NCBI GenBank assembly: GCA_016647705.1
Contig: CM028328.1
Location: forward strand, 48,974,647-49,038,646
Origin: Eucommia ulmoides
Lineage: Eukaryota > Streptophyta > Magnoliopsida > Garryales > Eucommiaceae
Direction: 5' to 3'
DNA: 64,000 nucleotides
Positions 36,581 through 48,035 of this stretch are shown piece after piece (position 1 is the stretch's first letter; each line of letters opens with the position of its first letter). The position numbers and the translations under genes were made by a program. Below the pieces are notes generated by a model. That model was not told where the DNA came from. It worked only from the letters and a program-made list of their open reading frames with translations, and did no database searches.

Positions 36581-37227
36581 CCTATTTTAAAACACAATAG
36601 TCCTCTTCGTAAACGGCACTTTTCTCCTAAAAATTTCAAGAAACCTCTCAACTTCACCATCCCAAATCTCTTCCTCCCGTTAAAGTTTCATCCTACATTG
36701 CTAAAAACTTGGATTTTCACCAAGAATCTTCGTCCAAACGTGGAATTTCTCTTCCCATTCTCAAAAATTAGGGTTTAAACGGTGAAACAGTGCGAGATCG
36801 CCATCCTCCAGTGATTTGATCAAAAATTTTCAACAATTGTCAATGATCCTATTTTTCATTTAGTTGTTGAAAGATTTGCGTCATTTGCTCGTTTATTTCA
36901 AAAATCAATAGATTTGGTTAGAACCCTAAACCCCTTTAAACCCGAAATTGCGGTTTTCATGTTATTTGAGATTTAGGAATGATTAATGGTAAACCCTATC
37001 TTGTTTTTGTGTTGATACACAATGTGAATCATTTATGTTATGCTACATTGCGACAAAAATGTGATTTGGTTATGGTTGGTGGGATATCTTGTGAAATTTG
37101 TATTGTTTGGCTTTGGTTGGCTTATGTTGGATAAAATAGGGCATTGTGTGTTCGCTGACAAGGGTTTGAATTGTGTGTTCTATTGTTATTATTATGGTTG
37201 GTGTTGTGATTGTGATTTACAGGCAAA
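36581..37227 (+). promoter_or_regulatory. Putative leader and intron upstream of the env-like ORF
   Basis: A CT-rich leader-like stretch (36600-36760) follows the palindrome array and a weak TATA-like CTATTTTAAAACA at about 36585. A good acceptor site (TGTGATTTACAG at about 37211-37222) stands six bases before the ATG at 37228, and several GT donors occur upstream. In Athila elements the env-like ORF is thought to be expressed from a separate or spliced RNA. This arrangement would allow either. It is inferred, not shown. Confidence 0.4.
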
Positions 37228-38332
37228 ATGGCAAAGCGCGGTGTAGCCAAGCAACCACGAACAGAAGAACCTCCGGCTGCTTCGGATTACAACTCTCTCA
37301 AATTTTTCTCCAAGCAGGCTGAGGACCATTACAACGATCATTAAAGTAAGCGTCCCGGCATTCTCCAGAGGGGGTTCGGACCTCTGAATGATCTCCCTGA
37401 AGAATTCAGGACCGTCATTCAACAAAGACGATGGGAACAGTTCTGTGCTTCACCCCAACCTGGGGAGTTGGCCCTCGTACGAGAGTTCTATGCGAACAAT
37501 ACGCAGGCCACGGGATTTCAGACAAGGGTCCGGAACATTCCAGTTCTATTCGGTACGGACCATTTCAACGAGTTGCTTGGATTAACGGGGCCGGAAGCCT
37601 CCAGAGATTTATCCGATGCCGCCACACCGACAATAAGTGTGGTAATTCAGACCCTGACGACGGGAAACGACCAGTGGAAGAACACATGGCAGGGTCAGGC
37701 AATCTTCAAGTCGTGGTTTCTGAAACCGATCCCTAAGATTTGGCATCAATTTATCTGCGCCAATCTGCTTCCTACCACCCATGTGTCTGATGTTTCCAAG
37801 GAGCGAGCGTTTATGCTCTACGGCATTGATAGAGGGACGCCCGTCAACGTCGGTTGGCACATTTACTCTTGAATAATTCATACTGCCAGGACGACGAAGG
37901 GTGGCCTTCCTTTTCGCTCCTTCCTCACCGCTCTCTTTCAACGAGCCGGAGTTCGTATCATGTCCACAAGTCCCTTTCCACCTATAAAGCCACTCGATCT
38001 TTCCATGATTAACAGGTTATGGAAAGGCGGACTAGGTGAAGGAGATGAGGTTCAGGAAGAGGAAGAAGTTGGCCCTTTCGGAGCCACTGACGCCCACAAC
38101 CCGCCGCGACCAGCTCATCCAAATTTCACGAGATGTCCGTAGTCTCCAGTTCGATATGAGCCAGATTCAAGCTAATTTTACTCGGATGGAGAACTACATG
38201 GATACCTACATCGGAGAACAGGATCAAAACCAAAGAGTTTTATTCGAACATCTCGGAATCGACATGGCGCGTTATACGCCCGTGCCACCTTCCGAGACTG
38301 ATGATCCGCCACCACCATCTCCTCTACAATGA
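37228..38332 (+). pseudogene. Env-like 3' ORF of the Athila-like element ('putative plant transposon protein' type)
   Basis: From MAKRGVAKQPRTEEPP the frame shows LVREFYANNTQATGF, PVLFGTDHFNELLGL, TWQGQAIFKSWFLKP, WHQFICANLLPTTHVSDVS, RAFMLYGIDRGTPVNVGWHI and LPFRSFLTALFQRAGV. This ordered pattern is typical of the conserved domain in the extra ORF downstream of pol in plant Ty3 elements. In-frame stops occur at about 37341 and 37870, and the tail ends at 38332 after a short coiled-coil-like QANFTRMENYMDTY region. Its role is unknown; envelope function has been proposed for some relatives, but no clear signal peptide or membrane segment is visible here. Confidence 0.75.
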
Positions 38333-40008
38333 ACGGTAGGAGACTAGACTTGTGTGTCTTCCCTCCTAGGTATGTGTCCACCCTAGTTTTCAATACGTAT
38401 ATTTCTATTTAGTTATTGGGTTCGCTGCTTAGGCTGTGAGGACACTGCCTCGTTCCAGTTGGGGGGTATATGATATGCAAGCATGTAGTTTTTGGTTTTT
38501 TGGGGGGGATATGAAGGATGGCAAATTTTTTGATGTAAAAGGGACAAAATTCTTTTTGTCTACAAATTTTTGTTTATAATGATATTAATGTTAAATTTTT
38601 GTAAATTTTGAAATTCTTTTTGTTATGCATGTGTAATGTTTAGCTATGCATGTGTAAGGATTATTAACATAAGTAATGTTAGTTTGTAGAATTAGAGTAG
38701 ATTTGTTAATGAATATAGTTGTACGTGCATGCTGAGTTTTGAGTTTGTCCGAACTATGTCCTGATTATGAAAATTACCTCCTAAATTGCATATTGAGGTC
38801 GGGGGTAATGCCATTCACATGTGTTTTGTGTGCTTAACTTGTCGATTAGGTGAAAATTATTTTGATCCTAAAATCACACGATTGCATAAACTCATTGTAT
38901 AACTAGTTGAACGATTTGACGCCAATTATGCAGTGATAAGTTCATGACAGAAATGAGGAATCTAGAACTTGACTGGGGGAGGCTTGAGGTGAAATTATAG
39001 GTAAGGTAATTCCGGTGGCATGATTTAGGCCTTCATTTTTATTGCTTGAACCATTCGAAACTAACCTGAAAAGTTATTCCCTCGTTCTTCTGTCGAAGCC
39101 ATAAAATTTTTCACTTCAGAATTTGTTTCTATACTTTAACCAAGTAAATCTTTCAGAACCATTGTCGCTAGGAATAAAAGTGAAAATTGAGTGAAAACAA
39201 GTAGCATTAGATTATGCTAACTTGAAGCGGGCAATCGGGGTTTCAGTTTAAATGTTTTTGGTTAAGTATTAGAGTATTCATTTGTCAATCCTTTAGTTGT
39301 ATCTACACGCCCCTAAAATTGTACAAAATTGAATAAGTTTGGGGGTGTGTGTTTGTCTAAAAAAAAAAAAAAAAAACTATGTGAATATAATGTTTAATTT
39401 CGGTTGTTGTGACGAGTGAATACAAGTTTACTAAATCTTGTTCAGGGTAATATCTTCAAAGATAAGGGGGGCATGAGAGAGATTTAGCGACAAGCGTTTG
39501 TACCTCGGGTATCGTTAAAATTGTAACTAGTTTCCATTTCTACGATACCCTTGGCCGTTCTCCAAAGCCAAACCATGCCTTATTGATCTCGATGAATGTC
39601 CGAAGCTACATTAGTGGATAGTTGAGCCCAGTCAAGCTTATGGCTTTCCTGAATATTTTAACAAGTTTAAGTCATGACCTTATTCATTGAATAATCCAAT
39701 CCGGTGTTTGATTAGTTATATATCCGAGTTCTCACACACACACATTTCAATTGGATCTAAAATGATTTTAACTGATATTGAGTGTTGAAATTCTGGGACA
39801 CCACGTGGTGTGTGTTATTCCTTAACCGGATCTGATTACGGGTTGTTGAGGGAAGAATAACATGGTTTCTTTGATTAAACTTAAATCTCACAGGTGTGTA
39901 CTTTTTATTTGTTAATGATTACTTATCTGTAGTTTTGCAATTAGCTAATTAGTGTAGTTAGTGTTATTTAGCATTAGGGTGTTTTGCTCGAGAATTAGCA
40001 AAATTCCA
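38333..40008 (+). other. Non-coding 3' region of the Athila-like element
   Basis: It lacks coding frames. It contains a TTTTGGGGGGG-rich tract (38490-38510), an A-homopolymer of about 18 (39359-39377), and long blocks that recur inverted at 11029-12150. Conservation of these blocks between two independent copies implies either recent common origin or a role in RNA function such as packaging. Confidence 0.7.
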
Positions 40009-40022
40009 AGTTTGGGGGTATT
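40009..40022 (+). other. Polypurine tract
   Basis: AAGTTTGGGGGTATT lies immediately before the 3' LTR start TGATAGG. The same tract, in complement, flanks the LTRs at 11028 and 18404. It primes plus-strand DNA synthesis in LTR elements. Confidence 0.8.
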
Positions 40023-41487
40023 TGATAGGTGTAAAATACCTATCTAATTCTAAACCGAATTTGCCAGTTTTCGAGAATTTTATTGAAGTTTGAATATCTT
40101 TTTAGCTGTTTTTATTAGTCAGGAGTAGGGACGCAAACAATCGACAAATCGAGCGAAATGGTGGAGAAAATAGTAGCAAAAAAGATAAAAAAATGAGGTT
40201 TCAAAGAACAGCGCAATTCCGCCTAGGCGAAGTTTCCACCGCCTTGGCGGAATTCCATTAGAACGCTGGAAGTGTTGAATTGCTGGAAGAGCTAAACTGC
40301 TGTAAATCCACCTAGGTGAAGTAGCTACCGCCTAGGCGAAATTCCGTCAGAAAGAAAGAGGATCGAGAAATTAGTCCTCCGCCTAGGCGAAGAAACCATC
40401 GCTTAGGCGGAATTCTAACCGACTTAAACTCCGCCTAGGCGAAGATTCTACCGCCTTGGCGGAATTTGCAGAACAGCCTAAAATATTTGTTTAGATATTT
40501 TTGAACCCCTAGGCCTATTTATACCCCTTTCCCACGTCTGAAACCGGTTGTTGAAGAACCCTAACCCTAGTAGAGAGCTCTTAAGCTATATTTTAAAGAT
40601 CAAGAAGGAGGTTTATCATTCAGACAGAGGAATCACTTGCGGATTGATCATTAGCGACAGTGAACCGTTTCACTTCCAGATTTGATCGTTTCTCTCTTGT
40701 TTTTATCTTTGTAATCATTTTTTCATATTTAAGAATGTTGAATCCCTCTTATTTTGTATGGTATATGGTTAAGATCTTATAGTATTAGTTAAATGTTACT
40801 TAGGTTTAGTTGAAATCATGTAATTGTTAAGTTGAAGGAATTAATGTTACTTTAATGTGTTGTTTGTCTAAATCCGATTGTGTTTACCATTATTCTTGAT
40901 ATTATGCTTGTATTAATAAACTGAGAATACGGGGTTTGACACTTGGGAGAGGTAACCTCCGATTCGGATTAGGGTAAATACAACGTGACGTTCTAACGAC
41001 CCGGGAGGGCATTAGAACATATGCAATCTATGACGTTGACTAAAGACTCACACGACCTAGGGTCGTAAAGGCGTTGAAGGGGACTTCTTCGTTGACAGAA
41101 GTCGTGTAATACCCCGCCTTATACTCGGGAGAGGTAGCAGAGGAGTTATCGATACAGAGAATATTGGAATAGATAGAAAACCATTATAGCTAACTTAATG
41201 ATGTCGATTATGCATTATGTGAAAGAAATCAATACCTAAGTAATTAGTGTAATTAGAACTAACCTTATAGTTGTCGTTTATCTTAGTATATTAAATAGAA
41301 AACAAACAAAATTTAATTAGTCGAGATAATATGAAATTATTTAAATCGCAATACTCAACCGAATTACACGTCATTCCCAGTGGAACGATATCCGATCTTG
41401 CAAAATCCATTATATTAAAATTAGACCTCGTATACTTGCGAGTAGTCATTACCGCGAGGACGATTGTTGTGAATCCTCGCGCGTACA
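40023..41487 (+). repeat. 3' LTR of the Athila-like element
   Basis: 1465 bp, starting TGATAGGTGTAAAATACC and ending GCGCGTACA. The palindrome cluster is at 40215-40470, and a TATA-like CCTATTTATACCC at about 40510. One copy of the roughly 200-bp unit with ACTCGGGAGAGG lies near 40930-41150. The ATCAA duplication follows at 41488. Confidence 0.9.
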
Positions 41488-41569
41488 ATCAACAATATCA
41501 CTTTTTTATCTCACAAAATCTAGAGATATTATATTTCTTTTCAATGTACTCTTAACACATGTATCTAAC

Positions 41570-42690
41570 CTGTATATGTCAGTTTATATTTTTATTTGTA
41601 TGTTTGTGTTTTACTAAGCCCATAATAGCTTTATTGTCACAACGAAAGGATATTGCACGAATTGGTTGTCCAACGAAGGGAAAATGTAAAAGTAAGTTTT
41701 TGACGCATTTTGTTTTCGTCCATATGGTGTAAGGTGCTATAACGTTTACCCCATTATACTTCTTCAAATACTAGTTTGTATTTTAGAGCCCCAGAATCTA
41801 GCATCTCTACCTAATAAAAATATAAGCCAAGTGGTAGATTTCACATCTAGGCTTCCAGAAATCCAGTTTACATTACTTAAACCTTAACCTACATGAGAAA
41901 AACCTTCGTAACATGAGGTAAAATCTAAACTTCTATAAAGATACTTACTAGGGTTATGAGGATACTACTTAATCTTCTAATTGCATACGATATATTAGAT
42001 CTAAATTTATTTAAATAGATATAAAAGAGATTTAATCATTTGTGAATACTTGAATTGAGATATTGGTTGACCATTGTTCTTCTTCAAATCTACACTAGAA
42101 TCTAAGGTGTGCAAACATGTTTCACATCAAAGTACTAAAACTTCTTCCACATTTTCAATGCAATACTTGACTGACTCTATAATTTCATTCCTAAAATCAC
42201 ATATGCTTCTCCAAAATCCTTCATAGCAAAGTACGTAGACAAGTATGGCTTCACATCCTCTACAATCTTTAGATTAGTTACCAAATTAATTACATAATCT
42301 ACATAGAGACACAAAATAGCACTACCCCCACTATTCTCTATGTAATATAAACACTTATCATGACCATTGATTCTCAAACTATATTCTAAAATCCCATTAT
42401 CAATCTTTTCATGTCATTGCTTAGAAGATTGCTTGAGACCATATAAAGACTTTACAAACTTACAAAACTTGTATTATTCACCCTTAACAATAAAACTCTC
42501 AGGTTGTTCCATATAAATTTTCTCATCTAAATGTCCATTTAGAAAGGTTGTCTTTACATCCATTTGATGTATAACTAGGTTATGAATAGAAGATAAAGGT
42601 ATAAAAATTCTAAAATGATAATACTAGTTACAAGAGAATAATTATCAAAATAATCAATTGCTTTCTTCCCATTCTTTTGTGTAAATCCTT
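41570..42690 (-). pseudogene. Copia reverse transcriptase and RNase H remnants
   Basis: Minus-strand reading from 42690: KKAIDYFDNYSLVTS, later KVYMEQPE-like text, GLKQ-like text near 42430, then the open frame 42377-42177 with INGHDKCLYYIE, AILCLYVDYVINL and YFAMKDFGEAYVILGMK. The catalytic YVDD box is altered to YVDY. RNase H near 41767-41579 keeps AISFRCDNKAI. The element is inactive. Confidence 0.8.
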
Positions 42691-42699
42691 TAGCTACCA

Positions 42700-42897
42700 A
42701 TCTTACTTAATAAAGGATATAGGGAGAAGAGATAAAATATATTGATTGTTTGTATATTCAGAATGAGTCTTATTCTCCTAATTATATAATTGCAGAAATA
42801 GGCTAAATTAGGAAGAATACTATTGAAATAAATGGGCTCATAAAGCCCTACAATAAAGATCCCAAAAATAAAATTAACGTATAAATATAATATTTCA
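42700..42897 (-). repeat. Short 3' LTR of a third copia element
   Basis: The minus-strand start TGAAATATTATATTTATACG at 42897 directly follows a polypurine tract (TTGAGGGGGAGTAT; complement at about 42898-42911). The left end is not certain. The second LTR is not in the window. Confidence 0.6.
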
Positions 42898-45620
42898 ATA
42901 CTCCCCCTCAAGATGGGGCGAAAATATTAATGAACTCTAACATGCTAATAGTTGATTGAAGAAGAAATGGTCTTGTAGACTTGGTGAACATATCAGTAGC
43001 CTGTTCTGAAGATGGGCCGAAGGCTGGTGTGATGATTCTCGATTGGACTTTCTCACGAATGAAGTGGATATTCATCTCGATGTGTTTTTTCCTTTCATGA
43101 AGGATTGAGTCTGAGGATAACGTTATAGCAGACTTGTTGTCACAAAAAAAGTAAGATGAGTTTCTCACAAGAAGACCCAACTCGGTCAAAAGATAACGAA
43201 GCCAAAGGAGTTCACACGTTCCTTGAGCCATAGCACGATACTTAGCTTCAACAGAAGATTGGGAGATGACGAATTGCTTCTTACTCTTTCACGAGATTAG
43301 GTGTCTTCTATTAAAGGTGCACAGGCCTGAGGTCGAACGTCTATTGTCCTTCGATCTTGCATAGTCAGCATCTATAAAACAGGAAAGTCCCTCCTATGCC
43401 CCTGTTAAATAAAAGAACCCAAGACCGGGGCATATTTTGAGGTACCGAAGGATATGAAAGACAACATCCAAGTGTGATGTACGTGGTGAGTGCATAAATT
43501 GGCTCACAATGTTGACAGCTTACGTAAGATTTGGCCTTGTATTAGTCAAATAGATGAGGCGATCCACAAGTCGCTGATATACTGATGGATCTAATAATAA
43601 TAATTCTCCTGAGTCTGCTATTAAGTTAAGGTTCGAAATCCTGGTAGAGGCTTTATATAGATAGTCTCAATCAGGTCACCATTAAGGAAGGTATTCTTGA
43701 CATCCAACTGGTGCAGAGGCCACGAATAGGATGCAGCTAACGAAACAAGGAGCCAGATAGTGTAGTCAATTTAGTAACCGAGGCAAAGTGGCACCGAAAT
43801 CTTTTCCCGCGATTTGTATGTAGTCCTTAGCAACAATTCGTGCTTTTTACTGATCAATCGATTCATCAGCCAAATATTTGACACTGAAGACCCACTTACA
43901 ACCAACCAGCCGTTCACCAGTCAGTAAGTCCCACGTCTAATTCTACTTTAGGGCATCCATCTCTGCTTGCATGGCGGCAACCCACTTTGGATTCTAGAGG
44001 GCCTCATGAACAGAGCGAGGAATGACAACCGAATCAATTTGTCCAATGAAGGATTTATATTGAACCGAGAGATTCTAAAAAGACAAATACTTGGAAATTG
44101 GATGATTAGTAGAATATGAAATAAGATAGCCGGATGGTCGGCAACGTTCTCGGGTCGGGTAACGGTGGGGAATAGGGTCAGAGATAATGGGAGATGGAGA
44201 TATACCTGAGTCCAGAGAAGATGTCGGCAGAAGATGTGAGACATGTGGACGATGAGAGTAGATTCATAAGGGAGTGGGTGAGGGGTCAGGTGGTGGGTGT
44301 GATGTGGGTGGGGAAGATATATCTAAAACAAGGATAGGACGCGAAAGTGGGGTATGATCCTCGATAGTGGTTGCCTCAATAGGTAGAGAATGTACAATAC
44401 CCGAAAAGTAAGGTACACTCTTGAGAAAAATAACATCGAGAGAGTGGTAAGTACAGTGGGTAATTAGATCGTAGCATCTATATCCTTTCGACATAGAAGA
44501 ATAGTCGAGGAAAACACACCAGATATATTTATCATCTAACTTAGTGCTAGTTGGGCTCCGATTCTGGACAAAACACGTACAACCAAAGACACGGGGTAAG
44601 ATAGGGAAAAAGGTGCTAGTGGGTTGCAATATATAAATGGGGTTTTTTCCTATAAGGCCATGTCTCGGTGTGCGATTATGAGATAGGCAGCCGTAAGAAT
44701 TGTTGTGTGCCAAAAAGATTGGGAACATTCATTTCTCGCAAAAGACAACGGACTACATACATGATATAAGTTCTTACGTTCCGCCACACTATTTTGCTTA
44801 GGGGTGTAAGAGCAGGTAAGTTGCTGAAGGATGTCTCGCTTATTAAGCTCAACCCAAAATTCATCGGATAAGTATTCCTGGCCATTATTTGACCTAATGT
44901 TGCACACTACAGTTTTATATTGGATTTTTATCATTTAAAAAAAGTGGAAAAAGTGAGTGTAAACCTCTGATTTAGGCTTCACCAAATAAACCCAAGTGCA
45001 CCGACTATAATCATCTATAAAGGTGACATAGTAGCGATGTTTGGAAATGGCTATAACAGGAGAGGGTCCCAAAATATCAGAATGGATAAGATCAAATGCT
45101 TGGGAGGCACAATGCATGCGAGAAATATAAGAGGTACATGTGTGTTTAGACAATTCACAAACCACACATTGAAATTTAAAGTCTTTGCAAGCTTTATTAA
45201 TAGACTGAAACAACTAATACAAATACTCAAAATTTGCATGTCCCAGATAGGTATGCCATAAGTTTAATTTTTTAAAAGAACACATAGAATGATCAGAAAT
45301 AGGTAATACAGAAGCTTGCATACTAAAAGGTGGAACGGGTGGAGGTAGAGGGCTGCCGAAGTAGTATAGGCCTTCGCGTTTATATCCCCTGCCAAAAATA
45401 TTCTTCGTAGTCAGGTCCTACAAGAAGTAACGATCAGGTAAGAAAACAATGGTGCAGCTAAGATTTTTAGCAAGATGATTAACCGATAGAAGACAATAGG
45501 CAAATTTAGAAACATAGTAAACAGAGTGAAGAGTGATATCAGGGTCCAAGCAATTGAATTGGAAAAGTGAGAAAACCCTTAATATTGATTTTAAAAATAA
45601 ACTGTCCAACCTTCAAGAGG
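42898..45620 (-). pseudogene. Third copia element, pol polyprotein with RT core deleted
   Basis: Minus-strand order is: end of protease to integrase N-terminus (FAYCLLSVNHLAKNLSCTIV near 45500; LWHTYLGHANFEYL near 45250; CVVCELSKH near 45170). Integrase core follows (FDLIHSDILGPSP, YYVTFIDDYSRCTWVYL, then NNGQEYLSDEF and YTPKQNSVAERKN at 45120-44760). Integrase C-terminus is at 44728-44264 (RVFGCTCFVQ). RT start is at about 43990-43780 (NPKWVAAMQAEMDAL). RT end is near 43560 (QRLVDRLIYLTNTRPN), then RNase H at 43370-42908 (SFFCDNKSAI-like, LHERKKHIEMNIHFIREK). The block carrying the RT catalytic Asp pair is missing, and stops are frequent. Confidence 0.85.
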
Positions 45621-45866
45621 CTTTACAAACCATATAAACGAAACTCTACATGTAAAAATTATAAAATTTGCGAAAAGGTTCTTAAATTATTGAAAAATTG
45701 CAAAACTAGCATGTAAAACAAAAAAGTGTCATGATGACCCTCGAAACGATGGAATTTGGCTAAAATCACGCTGGGCGTAGTCCGACATTTTGCTAAGAAG
45801 GTTGTTTCCATCGAAAAAATGGTATTTTTTGTCGAAAACAGACACAATTGACTAATCTGGTTAAAC
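45621..45866. other. Unassigned spacer
   Basis: AT-rich stretch between the copia pol remnant and the LINE fragment. No motif is recognised. The open minus-strand frame 45847-45659 has no known domain. Confidence 0.3.
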
Positions 45867-46150
45867 TTGGCCTTTTTGGGCCGTAGGGTGCTCTCTTTGG
45901 GCTATGAAGTCCTCCTTCTTTTGCATTGCATCAATCCCCCACCAAACCCAAATATGCCCCCAAACCTTCCAAAACCACTGACAGTGAAAGGAAAGATGCC
46001 CAATCTCTTCTATATCATCCTCTCACATAGGGCACAGAGTTTCCAAAACGTCAAAAAGCGCTTTCCTTCCCAACTCAAATCTCGTGAGAGCTTTGCCTCC
46101 CCAAGAATCCAAGAGAAGGCTTCCACTTTGGGGGGGAATCCACCCTATTC
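45867..46150 (-). pseudogene. L1 LINE C-terminal zinc-binding (zf-RVT) fragment
   Basis: Minus-strand reading gives PPKVEAFSWILGEAKLS, LTFWKLCALCERM, then after a frameshift GHLSFHCQWFWKVWGHIWVW. The pattern PPKVEAF-W...C-LC...HLFLHC-FW-VW is the zinc-binding domain after plant L1 reverse transcriptase. It is a fragment without RT. Confidence 0.75.
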
Positions 46151-46840
46151 AAAAGGGATAGATGCCACTGTGTATGACCAATTGGTTGGCTCCTTGTAAT
46201 ATCGTACTTTCACTAAACCAAACATTGCCTATGTTGTTCATCATGTTCCTCAATTCGTGAGCCAACCTCGGACACACCACCTTATAGCTTCTAAATGAAT
46301 ACTTCGGCACCTCAAAGTGACTCTAAACTTTGGCCTCTTTTTTAGAATAGTGCTACTCCATGGACCCTCAATGCTTATTCTGATGCTAATTGGGCAGGCT
46401 ACCTTGACTCTCATTACCCTACCACTGGCTTCTATGTTTTCTTGGGCTCCAATCTGATCTCTTGAACCGCCAAGAAACAATGTATTCTCTCTCGATCAAG
46501 CACCGATATTGAGTACTGATCCCTTGCCCATGTTTGTGTCGAATCCACATGGGTACTTCATCTGCTCTAGGAGTTTCCAATTTCTATATCCACACCTATT
46601 ACCTTAATTTCCAATAATCTCAGCACTATATATATGGCCTCAAATCCTATGTTGTACACTCATACTAAGTATATCGAACTGGATTATCACTTTATACGGG
46701 AACACATTCCTACTGGCACACACTTAATTCAGTTTGTCCCTTCTACTAATCAACTTGCCGACATATTTACCATAGGACTCCGCAAGACACACTTTCATCT
46801 TCTACGAACCAACCCCGTCTCTCCAGGGTAGCCGAGTTTG
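46151..46840 (+). pseudogene. Copia RT C-terminus and RNase H (plus strand)
   Basis: Plus-strand reading: TVYDQLVGSL then IAYVVHHVPQFVSQPRTHH (RT end), LNAYSDANWAGYLD, TTGFYVFLGSNLIS, AKKQCILSRSSTDIEY, then the open frame 46634-46831 with YTHTKYIELDYHFIREHI and STNQLADIFTIGLRKTHFH. These are the RNase H Asp/Glu blocks in the right order. At least three in-frame stops are present. It runs opposite to the neighbouring copia element. Confidence 0.85.
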
Positions 46841-47036
46841 CAAGGGAGTATTAAACCTATTTTCATTATGTATTACTATGTAATCATTTTATATTAGTTA
46901 CGAATCTGTATTTTGGGTACGTAGGAACAATTACAAATCTTCTTTATTATTATTTAGGAACAGTTACAAATCATAACTCTTGTATAAATTGGGTCATTCT
47001 CTATAATGTAATAAATTGTGTCTTGATTTCTTACAG
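46841..47036 (+). repeat. Purine tract and probable short copia 3' LTR
   Basis: GCAAGGGAGTATT (about 46840-46853) is a polypurine tract after the RNase H stop. The next roughly 180 bp end at TTGATTTCTTACA and would be a short LTR. No second copy is available to confirm the boundaries. Confidence 0.5.
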
Positions 47037-47299
47037 TTGGGTCCCTGATACCCGTTCACAGTGGTTTGTAAAAAGTTCACCTTGTGCCTGAAGGGACGTG
47101 TTGAAGCTCATATCGATGTTGGGCTTTTCCTCCCGATATTCGTTCGTAGTGGTTGTCAATGTCTACCCTGCGTGTGAGGCGGCGTGTTCAATTCCACATC
47201 GCTTGTGTTTCTTGATCCTGAGTTATATATAAAGTCTAGGATAATCAATCTCTTTCAATGCGTATTTTGAGAGTGAGTTAGGCTCATTAGGTTCCAACA
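47037..47299 (+). repeat. Small copia LTR with TATA box, and its preceding internal end
   Basis: The LTR-like part is 47185-47299, from TGTTCAATTCCACATCGC to GGTTCCAACA, with TTATATATAAA at about 47222-47232 and GAGTTAGGCTC near the end. These are hallmarks of a widespread plant copia LTR (TGTTGGA-TCCCACAT...GAGTTAGGC). Before it, GTGTGAGGCGGCG resembles the polypurine tract, and 47037-47160 contains two related GTTCACAGTGG / GTTCGTAGTGG blocks. It may be a remnant or a very short non-autonomous element. Confidence 0.55.
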
Positions 47300-48035
47300 G
47301 TAACCGGATGTAATTGCACCATAGCATTGCAATTTCCTTAACTAGCTACAATCTAATTTTCATTAAATTGCCATGCAATTACATTCTACTACCACATTAA
47401 TTTTACAAAATCATGAATATGAATGGAAAATTAAGTATAAATAAGTAAAAACAATCTTATATTTAAGGTGTATTTACCATCCTCTACCATAAGTTTTGAT
47501 TGAAAATCTGATATTAATTGGAAAAATCAGAAATGTAACTGACAATCTGAATCTGAAATGTAACTAACTATTAAAAATTATTGTGTAACTTAGTCAATAA
47601 AAAGCATTTAATACTCCTCCAAAATGTCATTAAATATTTTTTTGATTGTACAATTTTAATAAACAATAAAAGATAAAATAGTCTATAATTTCCAAGTCAA
47701 GTTAAAAAAGTTATTTCACTTGAAACCCAATCATTTCAAGTCGGAATCTCTTAACACAGTATCATAGTTAAGATTATGGAAATTCGTTGCTCATTCTTTG
47801 ATAGTCAAATCATATTTGCAAACCAAGTTGCACTTAAAGGCAGATTTTAGATTTCTATCATAGATCGATCACTTGAGAATTCTCAAACCACTATCGTTTC
47901 AAGCCAACAAAATAAGTAGGTGTATTTGAGAACTAAGAACTTCTATAAGTAGGTATATTTATCTTTTGTAATTTTCTTTTTCTTTTTTAATAATGAGATG
48001 TCAAATTAATCACTTTGTTTATTTTGACTCCTCAG
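47300..48035 (+). other. Single-copy-looking sequence upstream of exon 2 (intron 1 of the MADS gene)
   Basis: It shows no transposon motif and no MADS-domain exon. It ends in a good acceptor (TTATTTTGACTCCTCAG at 48019-48035). If the gene is intact, this is the 3' end of intron 1. Confidence 0.55.

Larger units (their letters stand above)
31998..41487 (+). mobile_element. Athila-like Ty3/gypsy element (family Y), 5'-deleted, with nested solo LTR
   Basis: Plus-strand order is: partial 5' LTR (31998 to about 32612), RNase H and integrase (32613-33989, continuing 35714-35860), palindrome array (36172-36580), env-like ORF (37228-38332), long non-coding stretch, polypurine tract (about 40009-40022), 3' LTR (40023-41487). 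ATCAA duplications flank it. The rest of the 5' LTR, PBS, gag, protease and RT are deleted at about 32612, where a shared AAGAAGTTG-like motif marks the junction. Domain order, integrase C-terminus and the extra ORF fit the Athila lineage. A family Y solo LTR in opposite orientation splits the integrase. Confidence 0.88.
31689..42690 (-). mobile_element. Second copia element (minus), interrupted by the Athila-like element
   Basis: Minus-strand order is: RT (42690-42165), decayed RNase H (about 41770-41570), Athila-like insertion at 31998-41487, 3' untranslated stretch (31992-31689), then the 3' LTR at 31688-31228. The exact ATCAA duplication on both sides of the Athila-like element supports rejoining 31997 to 41493. 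The 3' stretch contains GGAACCCCATTAAACAGG-type text typical of plant copia between the pol stop and the LTR. The 5' half of the element is missing or lies beyond 42690. Confidence 0.6.

Noticed and set aside
43948..44244. Separate small genes on the minus strand between 43948 and 45213
   Set aside because: They are consecutive pieces of one copia pol polyprotein (integrase to RT).
1..48035. A MADS-domain exon for the SOC1-like gene
   Set aside because: Searched by eye on the plus strand for the MVRGKTQMKRIEN / VTFSKRRNGLLKKA-type coding blocks; none was found.
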